Origin: Neobacillus dielmonensis | GTDB lineage: Bacteria > Bacillota > Bacilli > Bacillales > Cytobacillaceae | Reading direction: 5' to 3' | DNA: 56,548 nt | Assembly: GCF_000612665.1 (NCBI RefSeq) | Contig: NZ_HG942039.1 | Location: 1-56,548, forward strand | Shown here: positions 19,295-27,009 of the stretch, piece after piece | Layout of the letters: every line of letters begins with the position of its first letter | How positions within the stretch are numbered: the stretch's first letter is position 1 | Notes under the pieces: generated by a model | The model's input: the letters and a program-made list of their open reading frames with translations, nothing else | Databases searched by the model: none | What the model was told of the DNA's origin: nothing | Translations under genes and position numbers: made by a program

Positions 19295-19843
19295 AAATAC
19301 TCCCTCACTTTTTTCTAAATAATTCTTGTAATTATAGAACTTCCCCTTACCTATATTTTAAAAGAACTTTCTCCTGATGGAAAGGGGAAAACAGAAAACC
19401 GAGGATACGTTTCTAAAGTTTTTTTGAATGCGTTTTCATTAAGGCAACTTAATTGATAATCAGGATTACTTTCTTATTATTATATTCTCTTGATTGGTTA
19501 TAAACAACCTTATTGGAATGGAATAAATATGCTTACCGAAAAAAGGGGAAAAAAACGAATAATTTAAAAAAATGGCTTATCTCCTTTATTTACGAGATAA
19601 ATAATCGAAAATTTATGAAACCTTTTGAACAATTATTCGTCTAAATATTGTAGAAATTAAATTTATCTGATATTTTTGTTCATATGATTATTTTAAAAAA
19701 AGCATATCTTTTTTTGAAACAGTGGTGTATAATTTATGATATAAATTCCTTATTTATAATTATTTTAATTAATAAAAGATATTCAAATTATACGTGTCTA
19801 ATATATTGCAAGCATCGTAAAATTTAGAGGAGTGTGAAGATGG
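19295..19843. other. 550-bp gene-free region upstream of spx
   Basis: Very AT-rich with no credible ORF. It holds a TTATCTC/GAGATAA inverted repeat (19577-19600) without a T tail, a TATAAT at about 19731, and the PerR-like site at 19754. In B. subtilis yjbC and several spx promoters occupy this place; yjbC is missing here, so this is probably a multi-promoter control region for spx. Confidence 0.5.
19754..19768. promoter_or_regulatory. PerR-like box upstream of spx
   Basis: TTATAATTATTTTAA matches the PerR consensus TTATAATNATTATAA except at one position. PerR represses a B. subtilis spx promoter, so the placement makes sense. The AT-rich setting raises the risk of a chance match. Confidence 0.45.
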
Positions 19844-20239
19844 ATGGTAACACTATACACCTCACCAAGTTGTACATCATGTCGGAAAGCAAAATCATGG
19901 TTAGAAGAGCATGAGATTCCATACAAAGAAAGAAATATCTTTTCTGAACCTTTGTCAATGGAAGAGATCAAGGAAATTCTTCGGATGACCGAGGATGGAA
20001 CCGACGAAATTATCTCCACCAGATCTAAGACTTTTCAAAAATTAGATGTTAATCTAGATACAATGCCGCTTCAAGATTTATTCAAATTGATTAAAGAAAA
20101 TCCTGGATTGTTGCGTCGTCCCATTATTATTGATGAAAAGCGACTGCAGGTTGGCTATAATGAAGATGAAATACGTCGTTTCTTGCCAAGAAAAGTAAGA
20201 ACTTATCAATTACGTGAAGCACAACGAATGGTAAATTAG
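19844..20239 (+). CDS. spx: Redox-responsive RNA polymerase-binding regulator Spx
   Basis: Binds the alpha C-terminal domain of RNA polymerase and redirects transcription under disulfide stress. The 131-aa ArsC-fold protein has the redox switch C10-T-S-C13 in [10 protein letters not shown], and RRPIIID near residue 92. Length and motifs match Spx. ATG 19844 is the conserved start; an out-of-frame ATG lies four bases upstream. Its proteolysis adaptor SpxH is encoded at 27.0 kb and MecA at 20.6 kb, so the window carries much of its control network. A PerR-like site is upstream. Confidence 0.96.
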   Translation: MVTLYTSPSCTSCRKAKSWLEEHEIPYKERNIFSEPLSMEEIKEILRMTEDGTDEIISTRSKTFQKLDVNLDTMPLQDLFKLIKENPGLLRRPIIIDEKRLQVGYNEDEIRRFLPRKVRTYQLREAQRMVN

Positions 20240-20251
20240 TTGAAAAATTTG

Positions 20252-20277
20252 GACTTCCATAAGGGAGTCTTTTTTTG
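20252..20277 (+). terminator. Terminator after spx
   Basis: GACTTCC pairs with GGGAGTC over a four-base loop, followed by T7. Confidence 0.85.
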
Positions 20278-20588
20278 TAGAAATAATTTGTGATTTTACC
20301 TTGACTTTGGTATAATTAAAGGAATATTTACAATGGTTACAATTCTCATGTGTTTTGTAATTGACTATAAATCCTTTCGTGGTTTTAGGATAAATGATTG
20401 TTTTTGTGTTTTTGGACTTTTTTATTTCCCTATTTACTTCTTTTGTCATAAAATAAAGTACAAGAGTATTTATTCATAAAAAAGGGTAGTTCAAGAATAA
20501 ACTTTTTTATAAGAGTAAATGCTATAGGCATTATCTGCTTGGGGGTATTTAGTCCCTTCAATATGGACAATGGAAGGGAGAGGTTGAG
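20278..20588. other. Gene-free region between spx and mecA, with a predicted promoter
   Basis: About 310 bp with no credible ORF. TTGTGA and TATAAT, 17 bp apart (about 20288-20317), look like a SigA promoter and would give mecA a leader of roughly 265 nt. No riboswitch motif is seen in the leader. The B. subtilis gene yjbE, which lies here, is absent. Confidence 0.45.
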
Positions 20589-21257
20589 ATGGATATCGAA
20601 CGTATCAATGAAAATACTGTAAAATTTTATATTTCCTATGTTGATATAGAAGAAAGAGGCTTTGATCGCGAGGAAATCTGGTACAATCGTGAAAGAAGTG
20701 AAGAACTGTTTTGGGAAATGATGGATGAAGTCCATGGCGAAGAAGAATTTGCAGTCGAGGGACCGCTTTGGATTCAAGTTCAAGCTCTTGATAAAGGACT
20801 TGAAATCCTTGTGACCAAGGCACAACTTTCAAAGGATGGACAGAAATTTGAACTTCCGGTTCCGAATGAAAAGTTAAAAGATCTGCCGGGTGATGAAAAA
20901 ATTGAGGAACTTTTGGATCAGCATTTTCATCCCAGTTATTCAGAGGATGATATTCTTCTTGAAGAAGAAACATTGGAATTTATCCTAGCATTTAAAGACT
21001 TTGAGGATGTTATCATGCTGTCTAAACGGCCAGGTCTAGACGACTTATTGACAAAATTATATTTCTTTGAAGGAAAATATTATCTATATACTGAATTTCC
21101 AGAAGATTTATTTAGCGAAGATGAAATAGACGATATTTTAAGTATTCTCCTTGAATTTGGCTATGAAACCCAAGTGACAATTCATCGAATTCAAGAATAC
21201 GGCAAAGAAATAATTTCTGATAATGTTTTTGTTGAATTACGAAAACACTTTAGCTAA
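20589..21257 (+). CDS. mecA: Adapter protein MecA
   Basis: Targets ComK and other proteins to ClpC-ClpP and promotes ClpC assembly. The 222-aa protein begins MDIERINENTVKFYISYVDI, the conserved N-terminal substrate-recognition domain. A linker rich in E/D and a C-terminal ClpC-binding domain (about 120-220) follow. ATG 20589 has GGGAGAGG nearby upstream. It is monocistronic with its own terminator, next to spx and coiA as in B. subtilis. The length is typical. Confidence 0.95.
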   Translation: MDIERINENTVKFYISYVDIEERGFDREEIWYNRERSEELFWEMMDEVHGEEEFAVEGPLWIQVQALDKGLEILVTKAQLSKDGQKFELPVPNEKLKDLPGDEKIEELLDQHFHPSYSEDDILLEEETLEFILAFKDFEDVIMLSKRPGLDDLLTKLYFFEGKYYLYTEFPEDLFSEDEIDDILSILLEFGYETQVTIHRIQEYGKEIISDNVFVELRKHFS

Positions 21258-21264
21258 TTAACGT

Positions 21265-21291
21265 ACCGATTTCTGTTGAAATCGGTTTTTT
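21265..21291 (+). terminator. Terminator after mecA
   Basis: ACCGATTTC and GAAATCGGT form a perfect 9-bp stem with loop TGTT, followed by T6. Confidence 0.92.
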
Positions 21292-21339
21292 GTTTAATTG
21301 GATATCATTGTTAAAACTTTGTCTGGCAGGTGATGAACA

Positions 21340-22851
21340 CTGAAAAACACTGTAAGGGTTATTCTCTATTTATTGGTGCTTACCGTTCTTTTGTTTTTGT
21401 TTAAGGATCGCCTGGAGAGTGGCATTCTTGGATTTTTAAGTGTATTGATAACGCTTTCGGTGATGTTTATTGGGTTTGTCATATTTTTAGAAAACCGTCA
21501 CCCCACACAAACCATTACATGGCTTGTTGTACTTGGGAGTTTTCCGTTAGTTGGTTTTATTTTTTATTTATTATTTGGTAGAAATTATCGGAAAGAGAGA
21601 ATGTTTCGAAAGAAGTATTTTCTTGATAAACAGGCATTTTTAACAGTTGAGGGAGAAGATGATCCAAGAGGTGATGAAAAGCTTCGGTTAATGAGGGCGC
21701 ATCAAGGAAAGCTTTTTATCCTGGCTCAAAGACTGGGAAACAGCCCTATATCATTCGATACAGAAACAAAGGTATTAACAAATGGAGAGGAAACCTTTAG
21801 CCATATCTTATCGGAATTAAAACGTGCACGGCATCATATCCACATGGAATATTATATTGTGCGTCACGACCAAATTGGCCAGGAAATTAAAGACATATTA
21901 ATTGAGAAAGCACGTGAGGGAGTTAAGGTCCGGTTTATGTATGATGCGGTGGGATCTTGGCAGCTTTCTAAAGCCTATATTCATGAATTAAAAAGTGCAG
22001 GTGTAGAAACAGTCTTGTTTGGACCTGTAAGACTTCCTTTTTTAAATAATAAGTTTAATTTTCGCAATCATCGTAAAATAATTGTGATCGATGGAAATAT
22101 TGGATTTGTCGGCGGCTTAAATATTGGCGATGAGTATCTTGGCAGGAGTCCAGAATTTGGGTTTTGGAGGGATACCCATTTGATGCTGAAAGGGGAAGCC
22201 GTCCGAACTTTACAGCTGATTTTTTTGCAAGATTGGTATTATATGACTAATCATAGTTTTTTAACTGCGGAATATTTATCACCCCAAATCAAACACGAAA
22301 CCCATGGTGGGGTTCAATTGATTGCAGGAGGACCGGATAACGAATGGAGCGTCATTAAGAATATTTTCTTTTCGATGATTAGTTCTGCTAAGAAGTCAGT
22401 TTGGATTGCTTCTCCATACTTTATTCCGGATGAAGATATTTTTTCTGCTATTAAAATTGCCGCATTAAGCGGAATAGATGTAAGATTACTTGTGCCAAAT
22501 CGTCCGGATAAACGGATTGTTTTTCACGCCTCCAGGTCCTATTTTCCCGAGCTTTTGGAAGCTGGGGTAAAAGTATATCAGTATGAGCGGGGGTTTATGC
22601 ATAGTAAAATTGTGATTGTCGATGGGGAGCTTGCGTCCATTGGTACTTCAAATATGGATATGAGGAGCTTTCATTTGAATTTTGAGGTGAATGCGTTTTT
22701 GTTTCGAACAAAAAGCACTGAAAAGTTGGTGGCCGAATATTTGCGTGATCTCGAATTTTCTATCCAGCTTGATTTAAAAACATTTCAAGAAAGACATCTT
22801 GGGTATCGATTACTTGAGTCTACAGCAAGGCTATTGTCACCACTTCTATAA
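21340..22851 (+). CDS. cls: Cardiolipin synthase
   Basis: Membrane phospholipase-D-family enzyme that condenses two phosphatidylglycerols into cardiolipin. It has two N-terminal membrane helices (about residues 1-30 and 42-66), then two PLD domains with HKD motifs: HRKIIVIDGNIGFVGG with H244, and HSKIVIVDGELASIGTSN with H421. The frame is bounded by TGA at 21334. The only start with a ribosome site (AGGTGA, six bases) is CTG 21340, giving 503 aa. The next candidate, TTG 21373, lacks one and would cut into helix 1. The sequence CAGGTGATGAACA before it is identical to that before the TTG start of clpB. Confidence 0.9.
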   Translation: MKNTVRVILYLLVLTVLLFLFKDRLESGILGFLSVLITLSVMFIGFVIFLENRHPTQTITWLVVLGSFPLVGFIFYLLFGRNYRKERMFRKKYFLDKQAFLTVEGEDDPRGDEKLRLMRAHQGKLFILAQRLGNSPISFDTETKVLTNGEETFSHILSELKRARHHIHMEYYIVRHDQIGQEIKDILIEKAREGVKVRFMYDAVGSWQLSKAYIHELKSAGVETVLFGPVRLPFLNNKFNFRNHRKIIVIDGNIGFVGGLNIGDEYLGRSPEFGFWRDTHLMLKGEAVRTLQLIFLQDWYYMTNHSFLTAEYLSPQIKHETHGGVQLIAGGPDNEWSVIKNIFFSMISSAKKSVWIASPYFIPDEDIFSAIKIAALSGIDVRLLVPNRPDKRIVFHASRSYFPELLEAGVKVYQYERGFMHSKIVIVDGELASIGTSNMDMRSFHLNFEVNAFLFRTKSTEKLVAEYLRDLEFSIQLDLKTFQERHLGYRLLESTARLLSPLL

Positions 22852-22868
22852 AATTATTACAGTTTAAA

Positions 22869-22894
22869 AAACTCGTCATCTGACGGGTTTTTAT
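22869..22894 (+). terminator. Terminator after cls
   Basis: ACTCGTCA pairs with TGACGGGT (one G-T pair), then T-rich tail. Confidence 0.8.
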
Positions 22895-22957
22895 TTTTTC
22901 AAAAAGGATTTTGGGTTTGCTTCGAGAAATTAATAGTAGAAAGGGAGGAGATAAGCA

Positions 22958-24166
22958 TTGTTAACTGCAAAAACTAAATCCGGTAACTTAATTTGTCTCG
23001 GATTGGACTACAAAAAGGAAACACTTTTAGAACTTCGGAAGAAAGAGGAATTTCTATGCCCGGTTTGTGGGGAAAGTGTTATGCTAAAATTAGGAGAACA
23101 GCGGATTTTTCATTTTGCCCATAAACAAGGGGAAACTTGTTCTCTGGGGCTAGAGGGAGAAACCGTCCGCCATTTGGAAGGAAAACGTCAGCTATATCAA
23201 TGGCTTATCAGGCAACGGATTCCAAGTGTTTTAGAGTATTATGACAGGGAGATTCAGCAGCGACCTGATGTTATGTTTCAGTATAAAGGCAAAAAATATG
23301 CTTTGGAATATCAGTGTTCCACAATTCCTGAAAAGGATTTTATCAAACGGACTAACTGTTATCTAAAACATGCTTATGTACCGCTTTGGATAGTCTCGAG
23401 TGATCATTTAAAACTTGGACAAGGTCATTTTGCAACGCTCTCAAGCTTTAACTATTTATTTTTACGAAATACTACCTCGGGAGACCTTTTTATTCCTGCA
23501 TATTGCCCCGAAAATCAGCTTTTTCATCTTGTATCCTCTATAACACCTTACTCCATAAAGAATTCCTTTGCCAGCCACTCTATTTTCCCGCTAAAAAATA
23601 TAAACTTGGATGGGTTATTAGAACCACAACTTATAGACAATCAGTTGGTGTTATCTCAATGGTTTAAAAACCTGGAGCGGACAAAATTCATGTTGTCCGT
23701 TCATGCGAATGCGAAAAGCAGCCCATTTCTATCAGAGATTTACCGTCATTATCTTAATCTATTCTTGCTGCCCCCCGAAATTGGCCTGCCAGTACCCCAT
23801 GCCCTCAATATTCAAACGCCTCCACTTATATGGCAGACATATCTTTTCATTGACATCATTAAATATAAACAGCTTGGTGACATCATTACCCTTGAAGAGT
23901 TAAATACGCATTTTTATAGGCGAGTCAACCGGAAGGAGATCATCCTCAGACATTTGCCTCAAATTAAAGAAACAGAAACTCCTCTTAAGCCATTATTGGA
24001 ATACCTTCATATATTAGTTTGGTTAGATATATTGGGCTTTAATAAATCCTCTAACGCTTTTTATTTAAAACAGCAGATGGTCATACCCGAGACAAATCGC
24101 CAATATGAGGTAAGAAGGATTGATTTTTATAACAAATACAGATGTATCTTGAAATACCATAAATGA
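22958..24166 (+). CDS. coiA: Competence protein CoiA
   Basis: A late competence protein needed for processing internalised DNA before recombination. The 402-aa protein has an N-terminal zinc-finger-like element (CPVCGESV...HFAH) at about residues 30-55. A nuclease-like core follows, with RPDVMF and ALEYQCS near residue 110, the D...ExQ signature of restriction-endonuclease-fold CoiA proteins. Start: TTG 22958 with GGGAGG about seven bases upstream. It lies between cls and pepF, matching the B. subtilis yjbF-pepF order. ComK control is expected in the family, but I saw no clear K-box. Confidence 0.9.
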   Translation: MLTAKTKSGNLICLGLDYKKETLLELRKKEEFLCPVCGESVMLKLGEQRIFHFAHKQGETCSLGLEGETVRHLEGKRQLYQWLIRQRIPSVLEYYDREIQQRPDVMFQYKGKKYALEYQCSTIPEKDFIKRTNCYLKHAYVPLWIVSSDHLKLGQGHFATLSSFNYLFLRNTTSGDLFIPAYCPENQLFHLVSSITPYSIKNSFASHSIFPLKNINLDGLLEPQLIDNQLVLSQWFKNLERTKFMLSVHANAKSSPFLSEIYRHYLNLFLLPPEIGLPVPHALNIQTPPLIWQTYLFIDIIKYKQLGDIITLEELNTHFYRRVNRKEIILRHLPQIKETETPLKPLLEYLHILVWLDILGFNKSSNAFYLKQQMVIPETNRQYEVRRIDFYNKYRCILKYHK

Positions 24167-24294
24167 AAAGATAAGTTTGGGCATAATATAGGGAGAATAA
24201 AAAACATAAGCATAAAAGAGGAAAATGGCGGGATATAAAGAATAAAATGGTATGGTAGTGCATACAATTAAAATTTGGACTGGAGGATGAAAAC

Positions 24295-26112
24295 ATGGCG
24301 AATGAAGCTGCCGTAAAATCTCTTCCTGCTAGGAGTGACATTCCTGCAGAAGAAACATGGAAATTAGAGGATATTTTTGCGGATGATCAGGAGTGGGAAA
24401 AAGAATTTCAAGAGGTAAGCAAGTTAATCCCTGGCGTTAAGGAATTTGAAGGAAAATTAGATGAAAGTGCCGATACTCTATATTCTGCACTAAAATATCA
24501 AGATCAGCTTTTGGAACGGTTAGGAATTCTTTATACATATGCCCATATGAGGTATGACCAAGATACCACCAATTCGTTTTATCAAGGATTAGACAGCCGA
24601 ATCCAAAACCTATATACACAAGCGGCAAGCCAGCTTGCGTTCATTGTACCTGAACTTCTATCCATTGAGGAAAGTAAGGTTAACGGCTTTTTAAAAGAAA
24701 AACCAGAGCTAAAGCTTTATGAACATGCCTTAGAGGAAATCAATCTGCAAAAACCCCATGTGCTATCAGCGGAGCAAGAGTCTCTTTTGGCTGAAGCCGG
24801 CGAGGTAATGGATGCGTCGAGTAATACGTTTGGGATGTTAAACAATGCGGATATTGAGTTTCCTTCCATTACAGATGAAAAAGGTGAAGAAGTTGAAATT
24901 ACCCATGGCCGATACATCCGATTTTTAGAAAGTAAAGACCAGCGAGTCAGACGTGATGCCTTTAAAGCTGTTTACAAAACGTATGGACAGTTTAAAAATA
25001 CATTTGCTAGCACCTTAAGCGGAAATGTCAAAAAGGATAATTTCTTTGCCAGGGTCCGGAAATACAATTCCGCTAGACATGCGGCACTTTCAGCTAATAA
25101 CATTCCGGAAACTGTTTATGATAACCTTGTAAAAACAGTGAATGAAAATCTGCACTTATTGCACCGGTATGTAAAACTTCGTAAAAAGGTCTTGGGGCTT
25201 GATGAGCTTCATATGTACGATTTATATACACCGCTCGTGAAAAATGTCGAGATGGAAATTAAATATGATGAAGCAAAGGAATTGGTTCTAAAGGGACTTG
25301 CCCCCATGGGCGAAGAATACTTGAACATCTTAAAAGAAGGGTTTGAGAACCGTTGGGTGGACGTCCATGAAAATAAAGGAAAACGCAGCGGGGCCTATTC
25401 TTCCGGGTCCTATGGCACTCATCCGTATATCTTGTTGAACTGGCAGGATAATGTAAACAATTTATTTACCCTGGCTCATGAATTTGGACATTCGGTTCAC
25501 AGCTACTATACACGCAAAAACCAGCCGTTCCCATACGGAAATTATTCCATCTTCGTTGCAGAGGTGGCGTCCACATGCAATGAGGCATTGTTAAATGATT
25601 ATTTACTCAAAACCATTGACGATGAGCAAAAACGCATTTATTTGTTAAATCATTATTTGGAAGGCTTTAGGGGAACCGTGTTCCGCCAGACGATGTTTGC
25701 TGAATTTGAGCACATGATCCATCAGAAAGCTCAAAATAATGAAGCGTTAACTGCCGATTCGTTAACAAGTATGTATTATGAATTAAACAAAAAGTATTTT
25801 GGTGAAGAAGACATCGTGATTGATGAGGAAATTGGATTAGAATGGGCGAGAATACCGCATTTCTATTACAACTACTATGTATATCAATACGCGACAGGTT
25901 TCAGTGCCGCTACTGCCTTAAGTAAGCAAATCCTCGAAGAAGGGGAGCCTGCTGTGAAACGCTACATTGAATATTTAAGTGCCGGCAGCTCTGATTATCC
26001 AATTGAGGTCCTAAAAAAAGCTGGGGTTGACATGACCAGTGCAGAGCCAATTAAAAATGCATGTAAGGAATTTGAAGAAAAACTAAACGAATTAGAACAG
26101 TTATTATCTTAA
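24295..26112 (+). CDS. pepF: Oligoendopeptidase F
   Basis: Zinc metallopeptidase of family M3B that cleaves oligopeptides in the cytoplasm. The 605-aa protein has HEFGH at residues 395-399 (LAHEFGHSVHSYY) and the downstream glutamate region EVASTCNEALLND. Its N-terminus carries the long helical PepF domain. ATG 24295 has GGAGG eight bases upstream. In B. subtilis pepF (yjbG) overproduction disturbs sporulation signalling, presumably by degrading peptides of the kind imported by Opp. Followed by a terminator shared with the convergent small gene. Confidence 0.96.
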   Translation: MANEAAVKSLPARSDIPAEETWKLEDIFADDQEWEKEFQEVSKLIPGVKEFEGKLDESADTLYSALKYQDQLLERLGILYTYAHMRYDQDTTNSFYQGLDSRIQNLYTQAASQLAFIVPELLSIEESKVNGFLKEKPELKLYEHALEEINLQKPHVLSAEQESLLAEAGEVMDASSNTFGMLNNADIEFPSITDEKGEEVEITHGRYIRFLESKDQRVRRDAFKAVYKTYGQFKNTFASTLSGNVKKDNFFARVRKYNSARHAALSANNIPETVYDNLVKTVNENLHLLHRYVKLRKKVLGLDELHMYDLYTPLVKNVEMEIKYDEAKELVLKGLAPMGEEYLNILKEGFENRWVDVHENKGKRSGAYSSGSYGTHPYILLNWQDNVNNLFTLAHEFGHSVHSYYTRKNQPFPYGNYSIFVAEVASTCNEALLNDYLLKTIDDEQKRIYLLNHYLEGFRGTVFRQTMFAEFEHMIHQKAQNNEALTADSLTSMYYELNKKYFGEEDIVIDEEIGLEWARIPHFYYNYYVYQYATGFSAATALSKQILEEGEPAVKRYIEYLSAGSSDYPIEVLKKAGVDMTSAEPIKNACKEFEEKLNELEQLLS

Positions 26113-26115
26113 CTC

Positions 26116-26146
26116 TAAAGGGATGGCTCGTGACCATCCCTTTAAA
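26116..26146. terminator. Bidirectional terminator after pepF
   Basis: AAAGGGATGG pairs with CCATCCCTTT over a seven-base loop, flanked by A and T runs. It also overlaps the stop of the convergent small gene. Confidence 0.85.
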
Positions 26147-26315
26147 ATCCTTTAAAACGCCTCTTATCATTGAAAGTGAAAACAATGGCAAAAATGGCCA
26201 AAAATAATAGGGGAAAACTAATGATCCACGGAAAAATTTTGAGTAAGGCCAGAATTTGCAAAAAAAAGGCAGCAAGGAAAAACAGCACTATTAATAATAT
26301 TGAAAATCGCCGCAA
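26142..26315 (-). CDS. Small two-helix membrane protein (probable YizD counterpart)
   Basis: A 57-aa protein beginning (M)RRFSILLIVLFFLAAFF with two hydrophobic helices (about residues 4-26 and 29-48) and a basic tail NDKRRFKGF. Start: TTG 26315, preceded by AGGAAGG five bases upstream. Downstream in-frame TTG codons lack a ribosome site and would remove helix 1. It lies exactly where B. subtilis has yizD, between pepF and roxS-yjbH. I did not compare sequences, so only the position supports orthology. Function unknown. Confidence 0.6.
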   Translation of the reverse strand: MRRFSILLIVLFFLAAFFLQILALLKIFPWIISFPLLFLAIFAIVFTFNDKRRFKGF

Positions 26316-26392
26316 TGTAACCTTCCTTCCTAGACTTTTACTCCTCTAATAAATTCTATTATTGATTTATGAAACTATGATAATTTGACAAT

Positions 26393-26412
26393 TATGTGAA
26401 ATAAGGCACATA
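26393..26412. promoter_or_regulatory. Candidate ResD-type activator site upstream of roxS
   Basis: TATGTG-N8-CACATA is a perfect inverted repeat containing TGTGAAATAAG. It is centred about 50 bp upstream of the predicted roxS start. It shares 13 identical bases with the site upstream of fnr (1465). ResD activates roxS in B. subtilis; an Fnr-type reading (TGTGA-N6-GCACA, one mismatch) is also possible. Confidence 0.5.
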
Positions 26413-26416
26413 CTTA

Positions 26417-26445
26417 TTGTCAGTCTCTTGTAAGCATGGTATATT
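26417..26445 (+). promoter_or_regulatory. Promoter of roxS
   Basis: TTGTCA (26417-26422) and TATATT (26440-26445) with 17-bp spacing place the start at about 26452-26454. Confidence 0.8.
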
Positions 26446-26449
26446 AAAT

Positions 26450-26467
26450 ATGTGAAGTTGATCACAA
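26450..26467. promoter_or_regulatory. Rex-like operator on the roxS start site
   Basis: ATGTGAAGTTGATCACAA keeps TGTGAA and TCACAA of the Rex consensus TTGTGAA-N4-TTCACAA. It overlaps the predicted transcription start, a repressing position. Rex represses roxS in B. subtilis when NAD+/NADH is high. The core TGTGA-N6-TCACA is also a perfect Fnr/Crp-type palindrome, so Fnr is an alternative ligand. Confidence 0.65.
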
Positions 26468-26570
26468 CAAACATATACCCCTTTGTTTGACCGTGAAAAA
26501 TTTCTCCCATCCCCTTTGTTCGTATTAATAGAAAAATGCCTTGCAGATCCCCTGCAAGGCATTTTCATTT
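26454..26570 (+). ncRNA. roxS: Small regulatory RNA RoxS (RsaE family)
   Basis: A trans-acting sRNA of about 117 nt that pairs with central-metabolism mRNAs through C-rich single-stranded motifs. The sequence contains AACAAACATATACCCC, CCCCTTTGTTTG, GTGAAAAATTTCTCCC and CCCCTTTGTTCG in the order I recall for S. aureus RsaE and B. subtilis RoxS. It ends in a 13-bp terminator stem (AAAATGCCTTGCA/TGCAAGGCATTTT, 26533-26565) followed by T. Its position between pepF/yizD and yjbH is that of roxS in B. subtilis. Promoter, upstream activator-like site and Rex-like operator are all present. Confidence 0.9.
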
Positions 26571-26594
26571 TTATCAGGAGATATTTAAATATAA

Positions 26595-26966
26595 GGATCT
26601 GTTAAACGATATGTTGTTTTTTTAAACTCTGTTGATTGGAGCTGAAGGTGAAGGCACTCAATTCCTCGAAAATCCTCAATTATGCTATCACATAATTTCG
26701 TGCATGGGCGGGTTCGAGGATGAATTTGTGTCCTGCGGGAGTACGGGGCTGGGGAGACCCCGCAGGTGCTCTCATCGCCGAGGAGGCTCCCGTTATGCTA
26801 TCACATAATTTCGTGCATGGGCGGGTTCGAGGATGAATTTGTGTCCTGCGGGAGTACGGGGCTGGGGAGACCCCGCAGGTGCTCTCATCGCCGAGGAGGC
26901 TCCCGGCACGCCCACGGGTTCGCTTAAGCGACTGGAGCGGAAATCAATAGCCAATTAAACAGAGCC
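26595..26966 (+). repeat. 372-bp interspersed repeat with GC-rich core
   Basis: Outer ends GGATCTGTTAAA and TTAAACAGAGCC match those of the 78-bp element at 43250, and TTGATTGGAGC and GGAGCGGAAATCAATAGCC also recur. The centre is a GC-rich hairpin region (CCTGCGGG...CCCCGCAGG) that is unusual for this genome. It contains the tandem duplication 26680-26905. No protein is encoded. It lies between the terminators of roxS and yjbH, so it disrupts nothing. Confidence 0.8.
26680..26905 (+). repeat. Perfect tandem duplication of a 113-bp unit
   Basis: Bases 26680-26792 and 26793-26905 are identical by eye. Each unit starts TTATGCTATCACATAATTTC and ends GAGGCTCCCG, and each contains the CCTGCGGG/CCCCGCAGG hairpin arms. 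Confidence 0.9.
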
Positions 26967-26972
26967 AAATAT

Positions 26973-27008
26973 AAAAAAACCAATGCCAGATTTTTTTCTG
27001 GACATTGG
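26973..27008 (-). terminator. Terminator of the yjbI-yjbH operon
   Basis: On the minus strand CCAATGTCCAGA pairs with TCTGGCATTGG over an A-rich loop, followed by T7. Confidence 0.85.
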
Positions 27009-27009
27009 C

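Noticed and set aside
26051..26275. 74-aa reading frame on the minus strand overlapping the pepF end
   Set aside because: No ribosome site, and it overlaps a real small membrane gene in another register with better signals (26142-26315).
26680..26905. CRISPR-like repeats
   Set aside because: Only two 113-bp units in direct contact, without spacers and without cas genes. This is a tandem duplication.
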